A DNA stretch of 64,000 nucleotides from Harmothoe impar (GCA_947462335.1 OX381708.1:3906001-3970000); one strand, 5' to 3'. Positions 53,181 through 64,000 are shown, counted from the first letter of the stretch. The notes: a model not told the origin generated them from the letters alone. Made by a program: numbers and translations.

Positions 53181-53418
53181 AAAGGTTTGTTTCAGGTCAC
53201 CCGACCGACCCTAGCAAAACAGGGCCGACACTACGTTCTTTTTTGCAATTTTGAAGAAAATGTCATATTTTTACACTTTTTGGGTCATTTTTAGGGTTTA
53301 CACGGAGGATGGCTAGTACTTTCATGTTAAAAAAAAGAAAAATAAGATAAATATCCAGCCTTCCGACCCTGTCTTTCTTCCCATGTTCTCTGAACCATAC
53401 CTGCCACATTTTTTGGCC
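53181..53418. mobile_element. G1 MITE copy, left terminus reduced
   Basis: AAAAAAGGTTTGTTTCAGGTC start, CACATTTTTTGGCC end. Confidence 0.78.
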
Positions 53419-54057
53419 TCATGTAAAAGGGTATTTCCCTCCCAAAGTGCTCCTGACAAGAGTCCAGTTTTCCACCCACATCGCTTTATGGTTCAAGGTG
53501 TATCCCCCCGCCTCCAAAAAAAAGTAAACTTTATAGATCTTGTCCGCTAGGACGGTTGGTTTGAGAGTTCCCTATAGGAAATGCTTAGTATTTTGAGGCA
53601 AAACGTCCCTTACAATAAGCATGGGAAATGTTGATTTATTGTATATTAAGTATGGGGCCTCGGGAAAACTTCCAGATTTCTATCTCCAGAAGAATCCCTT
53701 ACATAAGGCATTTATGGTACAACAGGATATATATATGCCTGACACACAATGATTTAAAGATATCCCCAGACCTTTTTTGCTGAGAAATAATATTTAGTCC
53801 CAAAACCCCTATGTATATAGCGTGAAATCACTTCCTGTCCTGATTCTGCATTGCAGCAGGTCGACCTTCACAGCCTATATTGTTGCTATATTGTGCAGCA
53901 TTTCTAATTTACGGTAATTGACGGGGTATTGTCAATCGGCGGTACATACATGTATTATTGGATGTATTTTATAGGGTTCCTTGTGAAAGAGTTTTGTCTG
54001 TATCTGCTGTATGTCATATGCCACTGTGTAGGACTTGATGTGCGGCCCTATGCCATT
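53419..54057. other. No gene recognised
   Basis: Low-copy AT-rich sequence. Confidence 0.4.
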
Positions 54058-54061
54058 ATAA

Positions 54062-54524
54062 GGCTGTGTCTCACCAACTTGGGCCATTGTGTTTGTCTAT
54101 GACCGGGTGCCGTCTATGACCGGGTGCCATCTATGACCCGGTGCCGTCTATGACCGGGTGCCGTCTATGACCGGGTGCCGTCTATGACTGGGTGCCGTCT
54201 ATGACCGGGTGCCGTCTATGACCGGGTGCCGTCTATGACCGGGTGCCGTCTATGACCGACTATCTAAAAAAGTTGTTTGGAGGGATAAACATTTAAGAAA
54301 AAAAGAATTTTTATTTATCAAGATTTTTTTTTTAATTTAAAAATATTTTTTATTCCTCCAAACAACTTTTTTAGATAGCCAGTCATAGATGGTACCCGGT
54401 CATAGACGGCCCCGGTCATAGACGGCACCCAGTCATAGATGGCCCCCGGTCAGAGACGGCCCCCAGTCATAGACGGCCCCCGGTCATGGACAAACACATT
54501 TGCCCAAGGTCGTGAGACACAGCC
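54062..54524. mobile_element. Foldback element with minisatellite arms (FB/TU-like)
   Basis: Outer ends GGCTGTGTCTCAC and GTGAGACACAGCC, flanked by ATAA on both sides. Each arm then has a unique stretch, an array of a 17-bp unit GTCTATGACCGGGTGCC (about nine on the left; about six, inverted, on the right) and an inner pair CTATCTAAAAAAGTTGTTTG with its complement. The loop is AT-rich. No coding capacity. Confidence 0.9.
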
Positions 54525-54626
54525 ATAACACCACACGCGGTATGGCTTCTAGATATCGTCAGTCTGAATTAATATTTCACCGCTTCCATGACTTCCATGG
54601 TGATATGGTTCTATATCATCACCATC

Positions 54627-54870
54627 AACCCTTTAAGGACGGTATCTCCCTGAAAGATGACATTTGTCGTCATGAAACACCAATGGAGTCCTGGTGAGTA
54701 ACTCGCCAGTGCTGCTTTGGTGCATCATGCCGACCCTTGGGGAGTGTATCAACCCCGTAGGGTTGGCATGATCCCTCAATGTAGTAAATATCTTACCATG
54801 GCTGCATTCATGCATCATGGCGACCAAGGGCATGATGCATTAAAGCATTATGCCATCCTTACAGGGTTAA
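54627..54870. mobile_element. P1 MITE copy, near complete
   Basis: AACCCTTTAAGGACGGTATC left; right ATGCCATCCTTACAGGGTTAA. Confidence 0.85.
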
Positions 54871-55059
54871 CGCCCTCCGCCTACTCCTCTATAAACCTTT
54901 GCAATTGACGGCAGCATAATGATTTAATTCCCCAGATCTATATATACACAGATACATTGTTGTCACATATGATACATGAATAATGATTGATTGTTGATTT
55001 ATTGTATGATTAGTTTAACGTCCGGCGGGGCCTTTCTAGGAAATCCAGACCTCTACATG

Positions 55060-55274
55060 GTTAAAGTTTTCAGGATGGCATAATGCATAAATGCAATCAT
55101 GCAGCACTGGCGAGTTATTTGCCAGGGCTGCATTCGTGTATCATGTCCATCCTATGGGGTCGATACACTCCCAAAGGGTCATCATGATGCACCAATGCAG
55201 CACTGGTGGGTTACTCCTGGGGCTGCATTGGTGCATCATGCCGACACATGTTACATGCCGTCCTTAGAGGGTTA
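55060..55274. mobile_element. P1 MITE copy
   Basis: GTTAAAGTTTTCAGGATGGCAT left; right ACATGCCGTCCTTAGAGGGTTA. Confidence 0.82.
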
Positions 55275-55395
55275 AAGCTTTTCACTCATCCTGGACAGGT
55301 ATCAAAATATACTGCTTGCCTAATATAGCAGTGGTCCGATCTACGGATATGGATGCAATCATGTATGGGGTGGGAGAATGATGGGCCGTGAATTA

Positions 55396-55600
55396 CCTCT
55401 TTAAGGTCTGCATGTTGCTAAATGATTAGTCATCATGATGCACCAATACAGCCCCAGTGAGTAACTTAATGCTTATAACCGGGCTAACTGACATATTAGC
55501 TGCACCTAGACTTTTGCAATAAGCCTCACAGGGGTCTGATTATGACGACTTTTAATAGTGCTGTAATTTACATCTAATAAATATATATATACATGCGAGG
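55396..55600. mobile_element. P1 fragment abutting an E1 fragment
   Basis: CCTCTTTAAGGTCTGCATGTT to GAGTAACTTAATGC is P1; from 55476 TAACCGGGCTAACTGACATAT to ATGCGAGGTGTTATTGCAGT is diverged E1. Confidence 0.6.
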
Positions 55601-55611
55601 TGTTATTGCAG

Positions 55612-56160
55612 TACCATCTTGGGCAGGCTTATATTCAGGGTAGGCTTATAATTGGGGCAGGCTTATATTCAGGGTAGGCTTATGTTTGGGGTAGGCTTAT
55701 ATTTGGGGCAGGCTAAATTATATTCGGGGTAGGCTTATATTTGGGGCAGGCTTATATTCAGTGCAGGCTTATATTTGGGGCAGGCTTATATTCAGGGCAG
55801 GCTTATATTCAGGGCAGGCTTATATTTGGGGCAGGCTTATATTCAGGGTAGGCTTATGTTTGGGGCAGGCTTATGTTCGGGGCAGGCTCAATTATATTCG
55901 GGGTAGGCTTATATTTGGGGCAGGCTTATATTTGGGGCAGGCTTATGTTTGGGGCAGGCTTATATTCAGGGCAGGCTTAATTATATTCAGGGTAGGCTTA
56001 TATTCGGGGCAGGCTTATATTCGGGGCAGGCTTATATCTAGGGCAGGCTTATATTTGGGGCAGGCTTATATTTGGGGCAGGCTTATATTCGGGTAGGCTT
56101 ATATTCAAGGTAGGCTTATATTCGGGGCAGGCTTATATTCGGGGCAGGCTTATACATTGT
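55612..56160. repeat. 17-bp minisatellite GGGGCAGGCTTATATTC
   Basis: About 31 units, T/G variants at few positions. The 111-codon + frame here is a by-product (17-bp unit read as a 17-residue repeat). Confidence 0.95.
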
Positions 56161-56403
56161 ATTTGGGACCTAGCTTATAAATGGGCCAGGGGCCTGGGAA
56201 TGGTGAAGTATAGTAGTCATACAGGAATTACAGCAATATGGCTGCGGTTTAATTCAAATTGATAAAACAATCATTAAATTCAATGACCATCCTGGTCTCA
56301 TGTCATTTCCGTTGTCACCTCTCGCTGATTCTAATTATGCGTAATTACAGATAATTGTGTATAATTTGTAATAATTCCGGATGTTTACAGTGAATTGAAT
56401 TTT

Positions 56404-56653
56404 TAACACTTTAAGGATGGTTTTATGCATGAATGCATCATGCCATTGGTTGTCATGATGCATGGATGCAGCCCTGGCAAGTAACTCACCAGTGCTGCAT
56501 CCAAGCATCATGCCGACCTCACAGGGTTGATACACTCCCGAAGGGTCTGCATGATGCACCAATGCAGCCCTTGTGAGTTATTCGCCAGGACTGCACCGTT
56601 CATCATGACGACAAATGTCATCTTTTGGCATAATGCCATCCTTAAAGGGTTAA
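56404..56653. mobile_element. P1 MITE copy, near complete
   Basis: TAACACTTTAAGGATGGTTTT left; ATAATGCCATCCTTAAAGGGTTA right with GTCATCTTTTGGC. Confidence 0.85.
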
Positions 56654-56749
56654 TGAGGTTTTACAACGGGAAGCAGGAAAGGATGCACCTTTATATTAAC
56701 ACGCATGTGTATGTCTGTCTTCGCACCTCTGTATGAACCCAGGATGTAT

Positions 56750-57600
56750 CTCCCTTCTCTACCTCTGTCTCTGCCTGTCTCTTCCTGTGTCCTCCTGTCT
56801 CTTCCTGTGTCCTCCTGTCTCTTCCTGTGTCCTCCTGTCTCTTCCTGTGTCCTCCTGTCTCTTCCTGTGTCCTCCTGTCTCCTCCTGTGTCCTCCTGTCT
56901 CTTCCTGTGTCCTCCTGTCTCCTCCTGTGTCCTCCTGTCTCTTCCTGTGTCCTCCTGTCTCCTCCTGTGTCCTCCTGTCTCTTCCTGTCTCTGCCTGTCT
57001 CTTCCTGTGTCCTCCTGTCTCTTCCTGTCTCTGCCTGTCTCCTCCTGTCTCCTCCTGTCTCTTCCTGTGTCCTCCTGTGTCCTCCTGTCTCTTCCTGTCT
57101 CTGCCTTTCTCTTCCTGTGTCTGCCTCCGTCTGTCTCTGCCTGTCTCTGTCTGTCTCTGTCTGTCTCTGTCTGTCTCTGCCTGTCTCTGCCTTGTCTCTG
57201 CCTGACTCTCTCTGTCTATGTCTGTCTCTATCTGTCTCTGTCTGTCTGTGTATATACATGCACCTGTCTGTCTCTTCCTGTGTCTTCCCGCCTCTGTCTG
57301 ACTCTGTCTGACTCTTTCTGTCCCTGTCTCTCTCTATATGAGTCTGTCTCTGTCTGTCTCTGTCTGTCTATGCCTGTCCCTGTCTGTCCCTGTCTGTCCC
57401 TGTCTGTCTCTGCCTGTCCCTGCCTGTCTCTGTCTGTCTATGTCTGTCTCTATTTGTCTCTGTCTGTCTGTGTATATCTCGGTCTGTCTCTCTTTGTCTG
57501 TCTCCATCTGTCTCTATTGCCTTTCTCTGTCTGTCAGTCCCTCCTGTCTATATTTGCCTCTGTCTGTCTCTGTCTGTCTCTGCCTGTCTGTTTGCATGCT
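56750..57600. repeat. CTGTCTCT / CTTCCTGTGTCCTC pyrimidine-rich array
   Basis: 56760-57120 is made of CTGTCTCTTCCTGTGTCCTC units (20 bp); 57120-57600 of CTGTCTCTGTCTGTCT. Long frames on both strands are artefacts. Confidence 0.95.
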
Positions 57601-57624
57601 TATCTCCCTAAATATACCTTATCT

Positions 57625-57767
57625 GTACCTCTACATGGGTACCCAGATATTTTACCATGTTGCCGTGTCGATTTTTAGCCAGAAGGCTGTATTAAAAAAA
57701 GTCTGTCTCGGTCGATTTTTAAAACCCCCATGTCACATGTGTCGATTATTACCCCATGTAGAGGCAC
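57625..57767. mobile_element. M6 MITE, internally deleted, in duplicated sequence
   Basis: GTACCTCTACATGGGT and ACCCCATGTAGAGGCAC termini. The flanks TTATCT and TTAACT match at five of six. The uninterrupted relative at 58020-58045 (AAATATGCCCTACCTTTCAC) shows the empty site. Confidence 0.85.
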
Positions 57768-57834
57768 TTAACTTTCACACAGCAGTGTTGGGTGAGCTGG
57801 AGTAAGGAGTGGCCGAGTGGTCTGACAGGCCCTA

Positions 57835-58015
57835 CCCCCTGCCTGTCTGTCTCTGTCTGTTTCTGTCTGTCTCTGTCTGTCTCTGTCTGTCTCTGTCTGC
57901 CTGTCTCTGCCTGTCTCTGTCTGTCTCTGTGTGTCTCTGTCTGTTTGCCTGCTTGTCTCTGCCTGTCTCTCTCTGTCTGTCTTTGTCGCTGTCTATCTCT
58001 GTCGCTATCTGGCCC
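57835..58015. repeat. CTGTCTCTGTCTGT array, second block
   Basis: Same motif as 57120-57600. The AACTTTCACACAGCAGTGTT segment at 57770 is repeated at 58035 after this block. Confidence 0.93.
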
Positions 58016-58714
58016 TTCCTAAATATGCCCTACCTTTCACACAGCAGTGTTGGGTGAGCTGGAGGAAGGAGTGGCCGCATGGTCTGACAGGCCCTACCCC
58101 CGGACACCCTGCCATCTGAATGGTGTATAACAGTCATTTAACTGTTTAAACCATACGATTAGGATTGGCAAAGTTCACCCCTTCACATAATTCTGCACAA
58201 ACTCATCAATCAACCTATAATGTGTTTTCATCAGTACAATGAGACCCTAGACAAGGGCCTGCTGTAATACAGGCTAGTTCTGTGGACATTGTTAGCATTC
58301 GATTTGAATTATGAAAAGCCAGATATAACATTGTAAATTATATATAATCACAAAATCTATTATCCATGAATGCAGAATTGTCAAGAGCATGCGGAAGTAA
58401 TCCAGGACACAACATTTTGTCGAATATCATGAAGATGAATAAAATGTGTTTAAACAAAAAAAACAAAAAAAAACCCGCAGATCTTACTGCACGTCCAGTA
58501 ACAGTCAAAGTGCAGTCGGGACAGGTACTCAGCCCTATATATAGGGGTGCTGGGGGTTTAAGGTGGGTAGACCCCATAGCCTAGAAGTAATTAAATCTTA
58601 TCAGGATTTTCGCCATGAGGCCCAAATTACAAATAGTCTCAAATGGTGTAAAGAAAATAAGGGGGCCCCGAGCTAGTTTCTGAGATATCTGGCTTTGAGT
58701 TTGGAGTGATCTGT

Positions 58715-58890
58715 AATGAGGACCCGAGATTTGTTCTACACTAGATGGGGCTTTAAGTAGTCCAGGACAACGCGATCCCGGTTTTCATTCATGTTTTCTA
58801 CAGGTGAGAAAACATGTATGAAAACCGGGATCGCGTTTACCTGGACTACTTGAAGTCCAATCTAGTGTAGAACAAATCTCTGGTCCTCAT
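58715..58890. repeat. 176-bp long hairpin
   Basis: ATGAGGACCCGAGATTTGTT through CATTCATGTTTTCTAC pairs with GAAAACATGTATGAAAACC through CAAATCTCTGGTCCTCAT around an ~8-base loop (AGGTGAG). Only a few mismatches in arms of about 84 bp. Confidence 0.9.
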
Positions 58891-58967
58891 AGGATCATAT
58901 AGTAATAGTACATTTATTTGTGCATGAAATAGCATCTGTGCAGTGGACGTGTTTGCCACGGGTCCTA

Positions 58968-59190
58968 GTGCCTCTACATGGGTAAAAATCAACACGGGGG
59001 ACACGGCGACACGACCGTTTCAGGCCCTTTTAAAAATTCACGGACACAGAAAAATTGGGGACAAAAATCGACCCACAGGGATTTTTCTCTAAGTTCTTAT
59101 TTACCTAAAAATCGACACAGTGACACAGTCTTTCTGCTAAAAATCGACACAGCGACATGGTCAAAATCGTGGGTACCCATTTGGAGGCAT
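58968..59190. mobile_element. M6 MITE within copy A
   Basis: GTGCCTCTACATGGGT left; right end mutated to GTACCCATTTGGAGGCAT. Confidence 0.85.
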
Positions 59191-59501
59191 GGACCAGTCA
59201 CCTTAAACTGCATAATTTGTGTCTGATCTTAACAAATATGGTAAGCTATGGTAATTGACTAGCATGATGGCTCCTGATTTCAAAATTGATTGACACTTTG
59301 ATATTTTGAGAGATGTCCAAAATTGGGGCTGAATGTCCAAAATTGGGGCTGAATGTCCAGAAGTGGGGCTAGAATTGGCATTTATTCATTCTCGTGGTTT
59401 CAGGAATGAAAGAGCAATTCTGGCTAGTGCATGCACCACAACATGTTTGTCAGACTTGCATTTTTGTTAATGGCATGTTATAGTCAACAAACTTAGATTA
59501 C

Positions 59502-59714
59502 CGTAAATCCTCCCCGATAAGCCTAACTCGCGTATTAGCCAAACCTCGATCCGATATGCCGCACCAGCAATTTGATTATATTGAATTCTGTACTGCACCA
59601 TAGTAGCTAAAACTCACACATAAGCCGCACCCTGACTCTGAGCTGATTCTATAAGCCGCACCAGCGATGTGATTCGCGTACTAGCCGTGGTTTCTACGAG
59701 AGGTTTTACTGTAT
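59502..59714. mobile_element. E1 element within copy A
   Basis: CCGTAAATCCTCCCCGATAAGC left, TTCTACGAGAGGTTTTACTG right. Confidence 0.75.
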
Positions 59715-60003
59715 GCATTATGTATCAACTTCTCAGAATACAATATAATGATGTGTTAAGGAGGAAAGTGCAAGAAGTATCCTTACAGTCTGACACCTAA
59801 AACATGTACTTTTGTAGATGTAAATATTTTCGCTCGCATATACTTTCGCGAATTTGGAAAAAATACAACTTCATGTGTGCTTAAATCCGCGGATTTTGGG
59901 ATATGGTAGCAGTAAGCCTGTACTTGATAAATATTGGCTCTGTTCATATTTTCGCGGATTTTAAAATCTGCGAAAATTGTGAAATAAAGTATATTTACAG
60001 TAT

Positions 60004-60110
60004 CCCAGTGGGCACAAAGTTCAATGAGTGGTTGAATTAATGTTGTATCAACATTGATTCAACATTGACAACCAGCTCTTAATGTTGATTCAATGTAGTG
60101 TAGTGTAGTG
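60004..60110. mobile_element. C2 MITE, right end truncated
   Basis: CCCAGTGGGCACAAAGTTCAA and TTGAATTAATGTTGTATCAA; the GTGCCCACTGGG end is absent. Confidence 0.75.
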
Positions 60111-60157
60111 CATGTCCACTTACCATGAGTCAGCAGAAATGGCCTCCATTCCTGCTT

Positions 60158-61112
60158 CCTGTTGTCTAAATAAGTTACACTGATTAAACCCTTAACCTGA
60201 CCGTGGGAAACCCCAGGGTTGTGTCAGAACCCCAGGGGGGGGGCACTCTAAATCTTTTTGACACAGGTGTGTGGCTGGCCCTTTGACAACCCTTACCTTT
60301 GGTGAGGGGGTTTCGGTCAAAAGTGACTTTTGCTGAGGAGCATTTTGGAGGAAAAAAGTGAAAAAAAAGTGCCTACATTTTATCAATTTTCCCTATGAAG
60401 CCACCCTTGGTGAAGGGGATTTTGGTAAAAAATGGCTCTTGTTGCAAAAGTTAGGCGAAAACTCCAAAATCTGACCCTCTTAAGGGGGAATTTTTCTTGA
60501 AATCTCCAAAAAATGACCTCTTGGTAAGGGTGATTTTGCTCAAAAAGTAGCCTTCCCAGCTGCACACTTGTGTATACAAAATATACCAAGTGCCCCCCCC
60601 TCCTGGTCAGAACGACCCTTGTTCAATAAGACAGTAGGGTGCATGTACCTCACGCCATGCACCGACAAACTGCACCTTAGTAGGGCCACCTCATTTTGAT
60701 ATATTGGATTACAGGCCTTTACAATGAACAATTGGGCAGACAGAGGTAGAAAGAACAACAAAAATACTGTCATATACAGACCTCTATGTGTACCGAAAAT
60801 GTCCAGCAGCCAGGGGGGGGGGGGGGGGGAAGCATAGAATACCCCTTTTTGGGGTATTCTAATGAACATACATTGCGGAAACCTTTAGTCTACTTTTTGC
60901 TGGTTGATATATACTTTTTCTTTAAAAGTTAGTTTAGTAAAATTCCCAAAAGTACTCAGTGGGAAAGGGTAAAAGAAAAAGAAAGAAAAGTGGGGGGGGG
61001 GGGGTTAAAAAGTATGATAAATATGTCCATGGTCATCAGGGGTGTGGTCAAAATGAAGGCCAAAGCCGGAATTGCATTATGTAGCCCTCCATATAAGGAA
61101 TCCATATCTTAG
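60158..61112. other. Spacer between duplicated segments; no gene recognised
   Basis: Contains repeated TGGTGARGGGGNTTTTGGT and AAAAGTGRCTTTTG-type motifs at 60300-60540, plus G runs at 60815 and 60990. Confidence 0.45.
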
Positions 61113-61154
61113 GAAATAGCATCTGTGCGGTGGAAGTGTTTGCCACAGGAACTA

Positions 61155-61377
61155 ATGCCTCTACATGGGTAAAAATCAACACGGGGGACACGGTGACACG
61201 GCCGTTTCAGGCCCTTTTAAAGATTCACGGACACAGGAAAATCGGGGACAAAAATCGACCCACAGGGATTTTTCTCTAAGTTCTTATTTACCAAAAAAAT
61301 CGACACAGTGACACAGTCTTTCTTCTAAAAATCGACACAGCGACATGGTCAAAAGTGTGGGTACCCATGTAGAGGCC
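61155..61377. mobile_element. M6 MITE within copy B
   Basis: ATGCCTCTACATGGGT left, GTACCCATGTAGAGGCC right. Its outer bases differ from copy A, but the same insertion is shared. Confidence 0.85.
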
Positions 61378-61709
61378 TGGACTCATCACCTTAAACTGCA
61401 TAATTTGTGTCTGATCTTAACACATAGGGTAAGCTATGGTAATTGACTATAGCATGATGGTTCCTGATTTCAAAATTGATTGACCCTTCGATACTTTGAT
61501 AGATGTCCAAAATTGGGGCTGAGTGTCCAGAAGTTGGGCTGAGTGTCCAGAAGTGGGGCTGAGTGTCCAGAAGTGGGGCTAGAATTGACATTTATTCATT
61601 CTCGTGGTTTCAGGAATGAAAGAGCAATTCTGGCTAGTGCATGCACCACAACATGTTTGTCAGACTTGCATTTTTGTTAATGGCATGTTATAGTCAACAA
61701 ACTTAGATT

Positions 61710-61934
61710 ACCGTAAAACCTCCCCGATAAGCCTAACTTGCGTATTAGCCAAACCTTGGCTTTGGCCCGATCCGATATGCCGCACCGGCAATTTGATTAT
61801 ATTGAAATCTGTACTGCACCATAGTAGCTAAAACTCACACATGAGCCGCACCCTGACTCTGAGCTGATTCTATAAGCCGCACCAGCGATGTGATTTGCGT
61901 ACTAGCCGTGGCTTCTACGAGAGGTTTTATGGTA
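61710..61934. mobile_element. E1 element within copy B
   Basis: CCGTAAAACCTCCCCGATAAG left, TTCTACGAGAGGTTTTATGG right. Confidence 0.75.
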
Positions 61935-62366
61935 TGCATTATATATCAACTTCTCAGAATACAATATAATGATGTGTTAAGAAGGAAAGAGATGAAGTAT
62001 CCTTACAGTCTGACACCTAGTACATGGACTTTTGTAGATGTAAATATTTTCGCTCGCATATATTTTTCGCCAATTTGGAAAAAATACAATTTTATGTGTG
62101 CTTAAACCCGCAGATTTTGGGATATGGTAGCAGTAAGCCTGTACTGGATAAATATTGGCTCTGTTCATATTTTTGCGGATTCGCGAAGATTGTAATGCAC
62201 AAAATGAAGTATGTCAGTGGGCACAAAGTTCAATGAGTGGTTGAATTAATGTTGTATCAACATTGATTCAACATTGACAACCAGCTCTTAATGTTGATTC
62301 AGTGTAGTGTAGTGTAGTGCATGTCCACTTACCATGAGTCAGCAGAAATGGCCTCCATTCCTGCTT

Positions 62367-63330
62367 AGGATGTTAGGTCTAGTTAAAGCCCGTAGTTAGG
62401 ACGCTAGGTCTAGTTAAAGCCTGTAGTCAGGATGCTAGGTCTGGTTAAAGCCTGTAGTGAGGACGCTAGGTCTAGTTAAAGCCTGTAGTCAGGATGTTAG
62501 GTCTAGTTAAAGCCTGTAGTTAAGACGTTAGGTCTAGTTATAGCCTGTAGTAAGGACGTTAGGTCTAGTTAAAGCCTGTAGTCAGGACGCTAGGTCTAGT
62601 TAAAGCCTGTAGTCAGGATGCTAGGTCTGGTTAAAGCCTGTAGTGAGGACGTTAGGTCTGGTTAAAGCCTGTAGTCAGGATGTTAGGTCTAGTTATAGCC
62701 TGTAGTTAAGACGTTAGGTCTAGTTATAGCCTGTAGTTAGGACGTTAGGTCTAGTTAAAGCCTGTAGTCAGGACCTTAGGTCTAGTTAAAGCCTGTAGTT
62801 AGGACGTTAGGTCTGGTTAAAGCCTGTAGTTAGGACGTTAGGTCTAGTTAAAGCCTGTAGTTAGGACGTTAGGTCTGGTTAAAGCCTGTAGTTAGGATAT
62901 TAGGTCTAGTTTAAACCTTCAGTTAGGATTTTAGGTCTGGTTAAAGCCTGTAGTTAGGACGCTAGGTCTAGTTAAAGCCTGTAGTTAGGACGTGAGGTCT
63001 AGTTTAAGCCTGTAGTTAGGACGTGAGGTCTAGTTTAAGCCTGTAGTCAGGATGTGAGGTCTAGTTTAAGCCTGTAGTCAAGACGTTAGGTCGAGTTAAA
63101 GCCTGTAGTTAGGACGTGAGGTCTAGTTTAAGCCTGTCGTTAGGACGTGATGTCTAGTTTAAGCCTGTAGTCAGGATGTGAGGTCTAGTTTAAGCCTGTA
63201 GTCAGGATGTGAGGTCTAGTTTAAGCCTGTAGTCAAGACGTTAGGTCGAGTTAAAGCCTGTAGTTAGGACGTTAGGTCGAGTTAAACCATTAGTAAGGAC
63301 ATTAGCTGGAGTGATGGTCAGTTTAAACCT
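62367..63330. repeat. ~31-bp minisatellite TTAGGTCTAGTTAAAGCCTG
   Basis: About 31 units; the rest of the unit is TAGTTAGGACG. It begins exactly where copy B of the segmental duplication stops (CCTGCTT|AGGATG). Unit variants (GTGAGG, TTTAAG, GGTCGAG) cluster towards the right, showing local spread. Confidence 0.95.
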
Positions 63331-64000
63331 GTAGTTAGGATATCAGTCTGGTGGAGATGATGGTGCAGGAATGCAGACAGCTGTGGTGGTGGAGATGCTG
63401 GTGGTGGCAGAGACTTTATTATGGCTAAAGTCATCACTTTTATACAGAGAAGTGGCTGTTGCTGCTACTGCCACTCTCCACCCAGCCCCCGCCTGCTATC
63501 CCTCTGCCCCAACCCCCACATTTATAGGGATTGGAAGGAGGCCATTTTAAACAAAAGGAAAGAGATAGAGAGTTTAATGGATGCATGCCAATTTGCCTCC
63601 TTCCCTCAAAGCTATTAAACCTTCAAGTTTCCACAGCAGAAGTGTATTACTGTTTTAAACATGTTGGATTAGGACAGAGACACAAGGCGGCCAAACAGTA
63701 GTTACGGCTGTAACTCTCAGATGTAGCCAAGGGCTGTCTGAGAGTTACGGGCAGAAGGGTCAGATTTCTGCAACCAATCAAGAGAGACCATAAGTGGCCC
63801 TTCATGCCACTTAGGGCCTTAATTGGGTCAGGTTAAATGGACAAATAGGTCATTATAGTTGTGTCTAGACCAATCAATAGTGGGTTCTAATGAACTGAAG
63901 CTCCTCTGGGCACTTACAAACTGTCTCTATCAAAGTGGTCCAGTATAAAGAAATGGAACACCATTCATAATTGAATTTATAAATCCATTAGAGTAAACAT
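63331..64000. other. Low-copy sequence; possible minus-strand transcript end
   Basis: TTTATT at 63415-63420 is AATAAA on the minus strand. 63690-63750 holds an inverted GTAACTCTCAGA / TCTGAGAGTTAC pair. No exon identified. Confidence 0.3.

Larger units (their letters stand above)
58926..60157. repeat. Segmental duplication, copy A
   Basis: Begins GAAATAGCATCTGTGCAGTG and ends CTCCATTCCTGCTT. It includes in order an M6 element, low-copy sequence, an E1 element, a GCGAAAATAT fragment and a truncated C2 element. Copy B is 61113-62366. Confidence 0.92.
61113..62366. repeat. Segmental duplication, copy B
   Basis: Same order as copy A; an extra GTCCAGAAGTKGGGCTGA unit at 61520-61565 and small indels distinguish it. 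The offset is about 2.2 kb. Confidence 0.92.

Noticed and set aside
55761..56096. 111-codon frame with a 17-residue repeat
   Set aside because: Direct translation of a 17-bp minisatellite.
56705..57678. Cysteine/leucine/serine-rich 283-codon frame
   Set aside because: Pyrimidine-rich tandem array read in frame; the opposite strand is also open.

Overview
This is a eukaryotic nuclear genomic window, almost certainly from a marine invertebrate. It holds one recognisable gene, on the + strand: the 3' half of a p90 ribosomal S6 kinase gene (RSK, RPS6KA family). Nine exons between 22678 and 41063 encode about 380 residues. They cover the linker with its hydrophobic motif, the complete C-terminal CaMK-type kinase domain, the ERK-docking tail and a C-terminal PDZ ligand. 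All junctions are GT-AG and the reading frame closes across every intron. The exons for the N-terminal AGC kinase domain are not visible, so 1-22677 is most simply a large intron or upstream sequence. The host may be a cephalochordate (amphioxus-like). The reasons are GC-ending codons in exons, AT-rich repeat-choked introns, and minisatellites that begin at 5' exon-intron borders, which I recall being described in amphioxus as 'mirages'. That taxonomic call is an inference of moderate to low confidence; another marine deuterostome or lophotrochozoan is possible.

Everything else is repeats. Six transposon or MITE families recur, with names local to this report. P1 is the dominant one, about 27 copies of a ~240-bp element with TAACCCTTTAAGGACGGCAT ends and three internal palindromes. 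G1 is a ~250-bp element ending in GGCCAAAAAAA/TTTTTTTGGCC. E1 has termini ACCGTAAAACCTCGCGTATA. M6 has GTGCCTCTACATGGG termini and a 6-bp target duplication. C2 has CCCAGTGGGCAC termini and a 2-bp target duplication. H3 has GGGAGTGGTCA termini and a TTA/TAA duplication, Harbinger-like. Several insertions lie inside tandem arrays or duplicated sequence, so the empty site can be read directly and the target duplication deduced.

Layout. 1-8.2 kb: P1 and G1 elements and a G-rich minisatellite. 8.2-11.3 kb: a ~200-bp then ~405-bp tandem array with a perfect 30-bp palindrome. 11.3-16 kb: sparse, with nested foldback elements. 16.1-22.5 kb: two large (2.3 and 2.45 kb) non-coding inverted-repeat elements in or beside a ~40-bp minisatellite. 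22.68-41.06 kb: RSK exons and introns. 41.06-42.4 kb: probable 3' UTR. 42.6-64 kb: no gene recognised, with simple repeats, a foldback element, a segmental duplication and a 31-bp minisatellite.

The most notable pattern is that four splice sites of this one gene are multiplied by tandem repeats. The exon 1 donor is repeated 4 times, with an 11-bp AGGTCA repeat in perfect DR5 phase between copies. The exon 3 acceptor is preceded by five decoy acceptors. The exon 3 donor has one degenerate copy. The exon 8 donor is followed by about 50 copies of a 43-bp unit, with exact copies of the exon end on both flanks.
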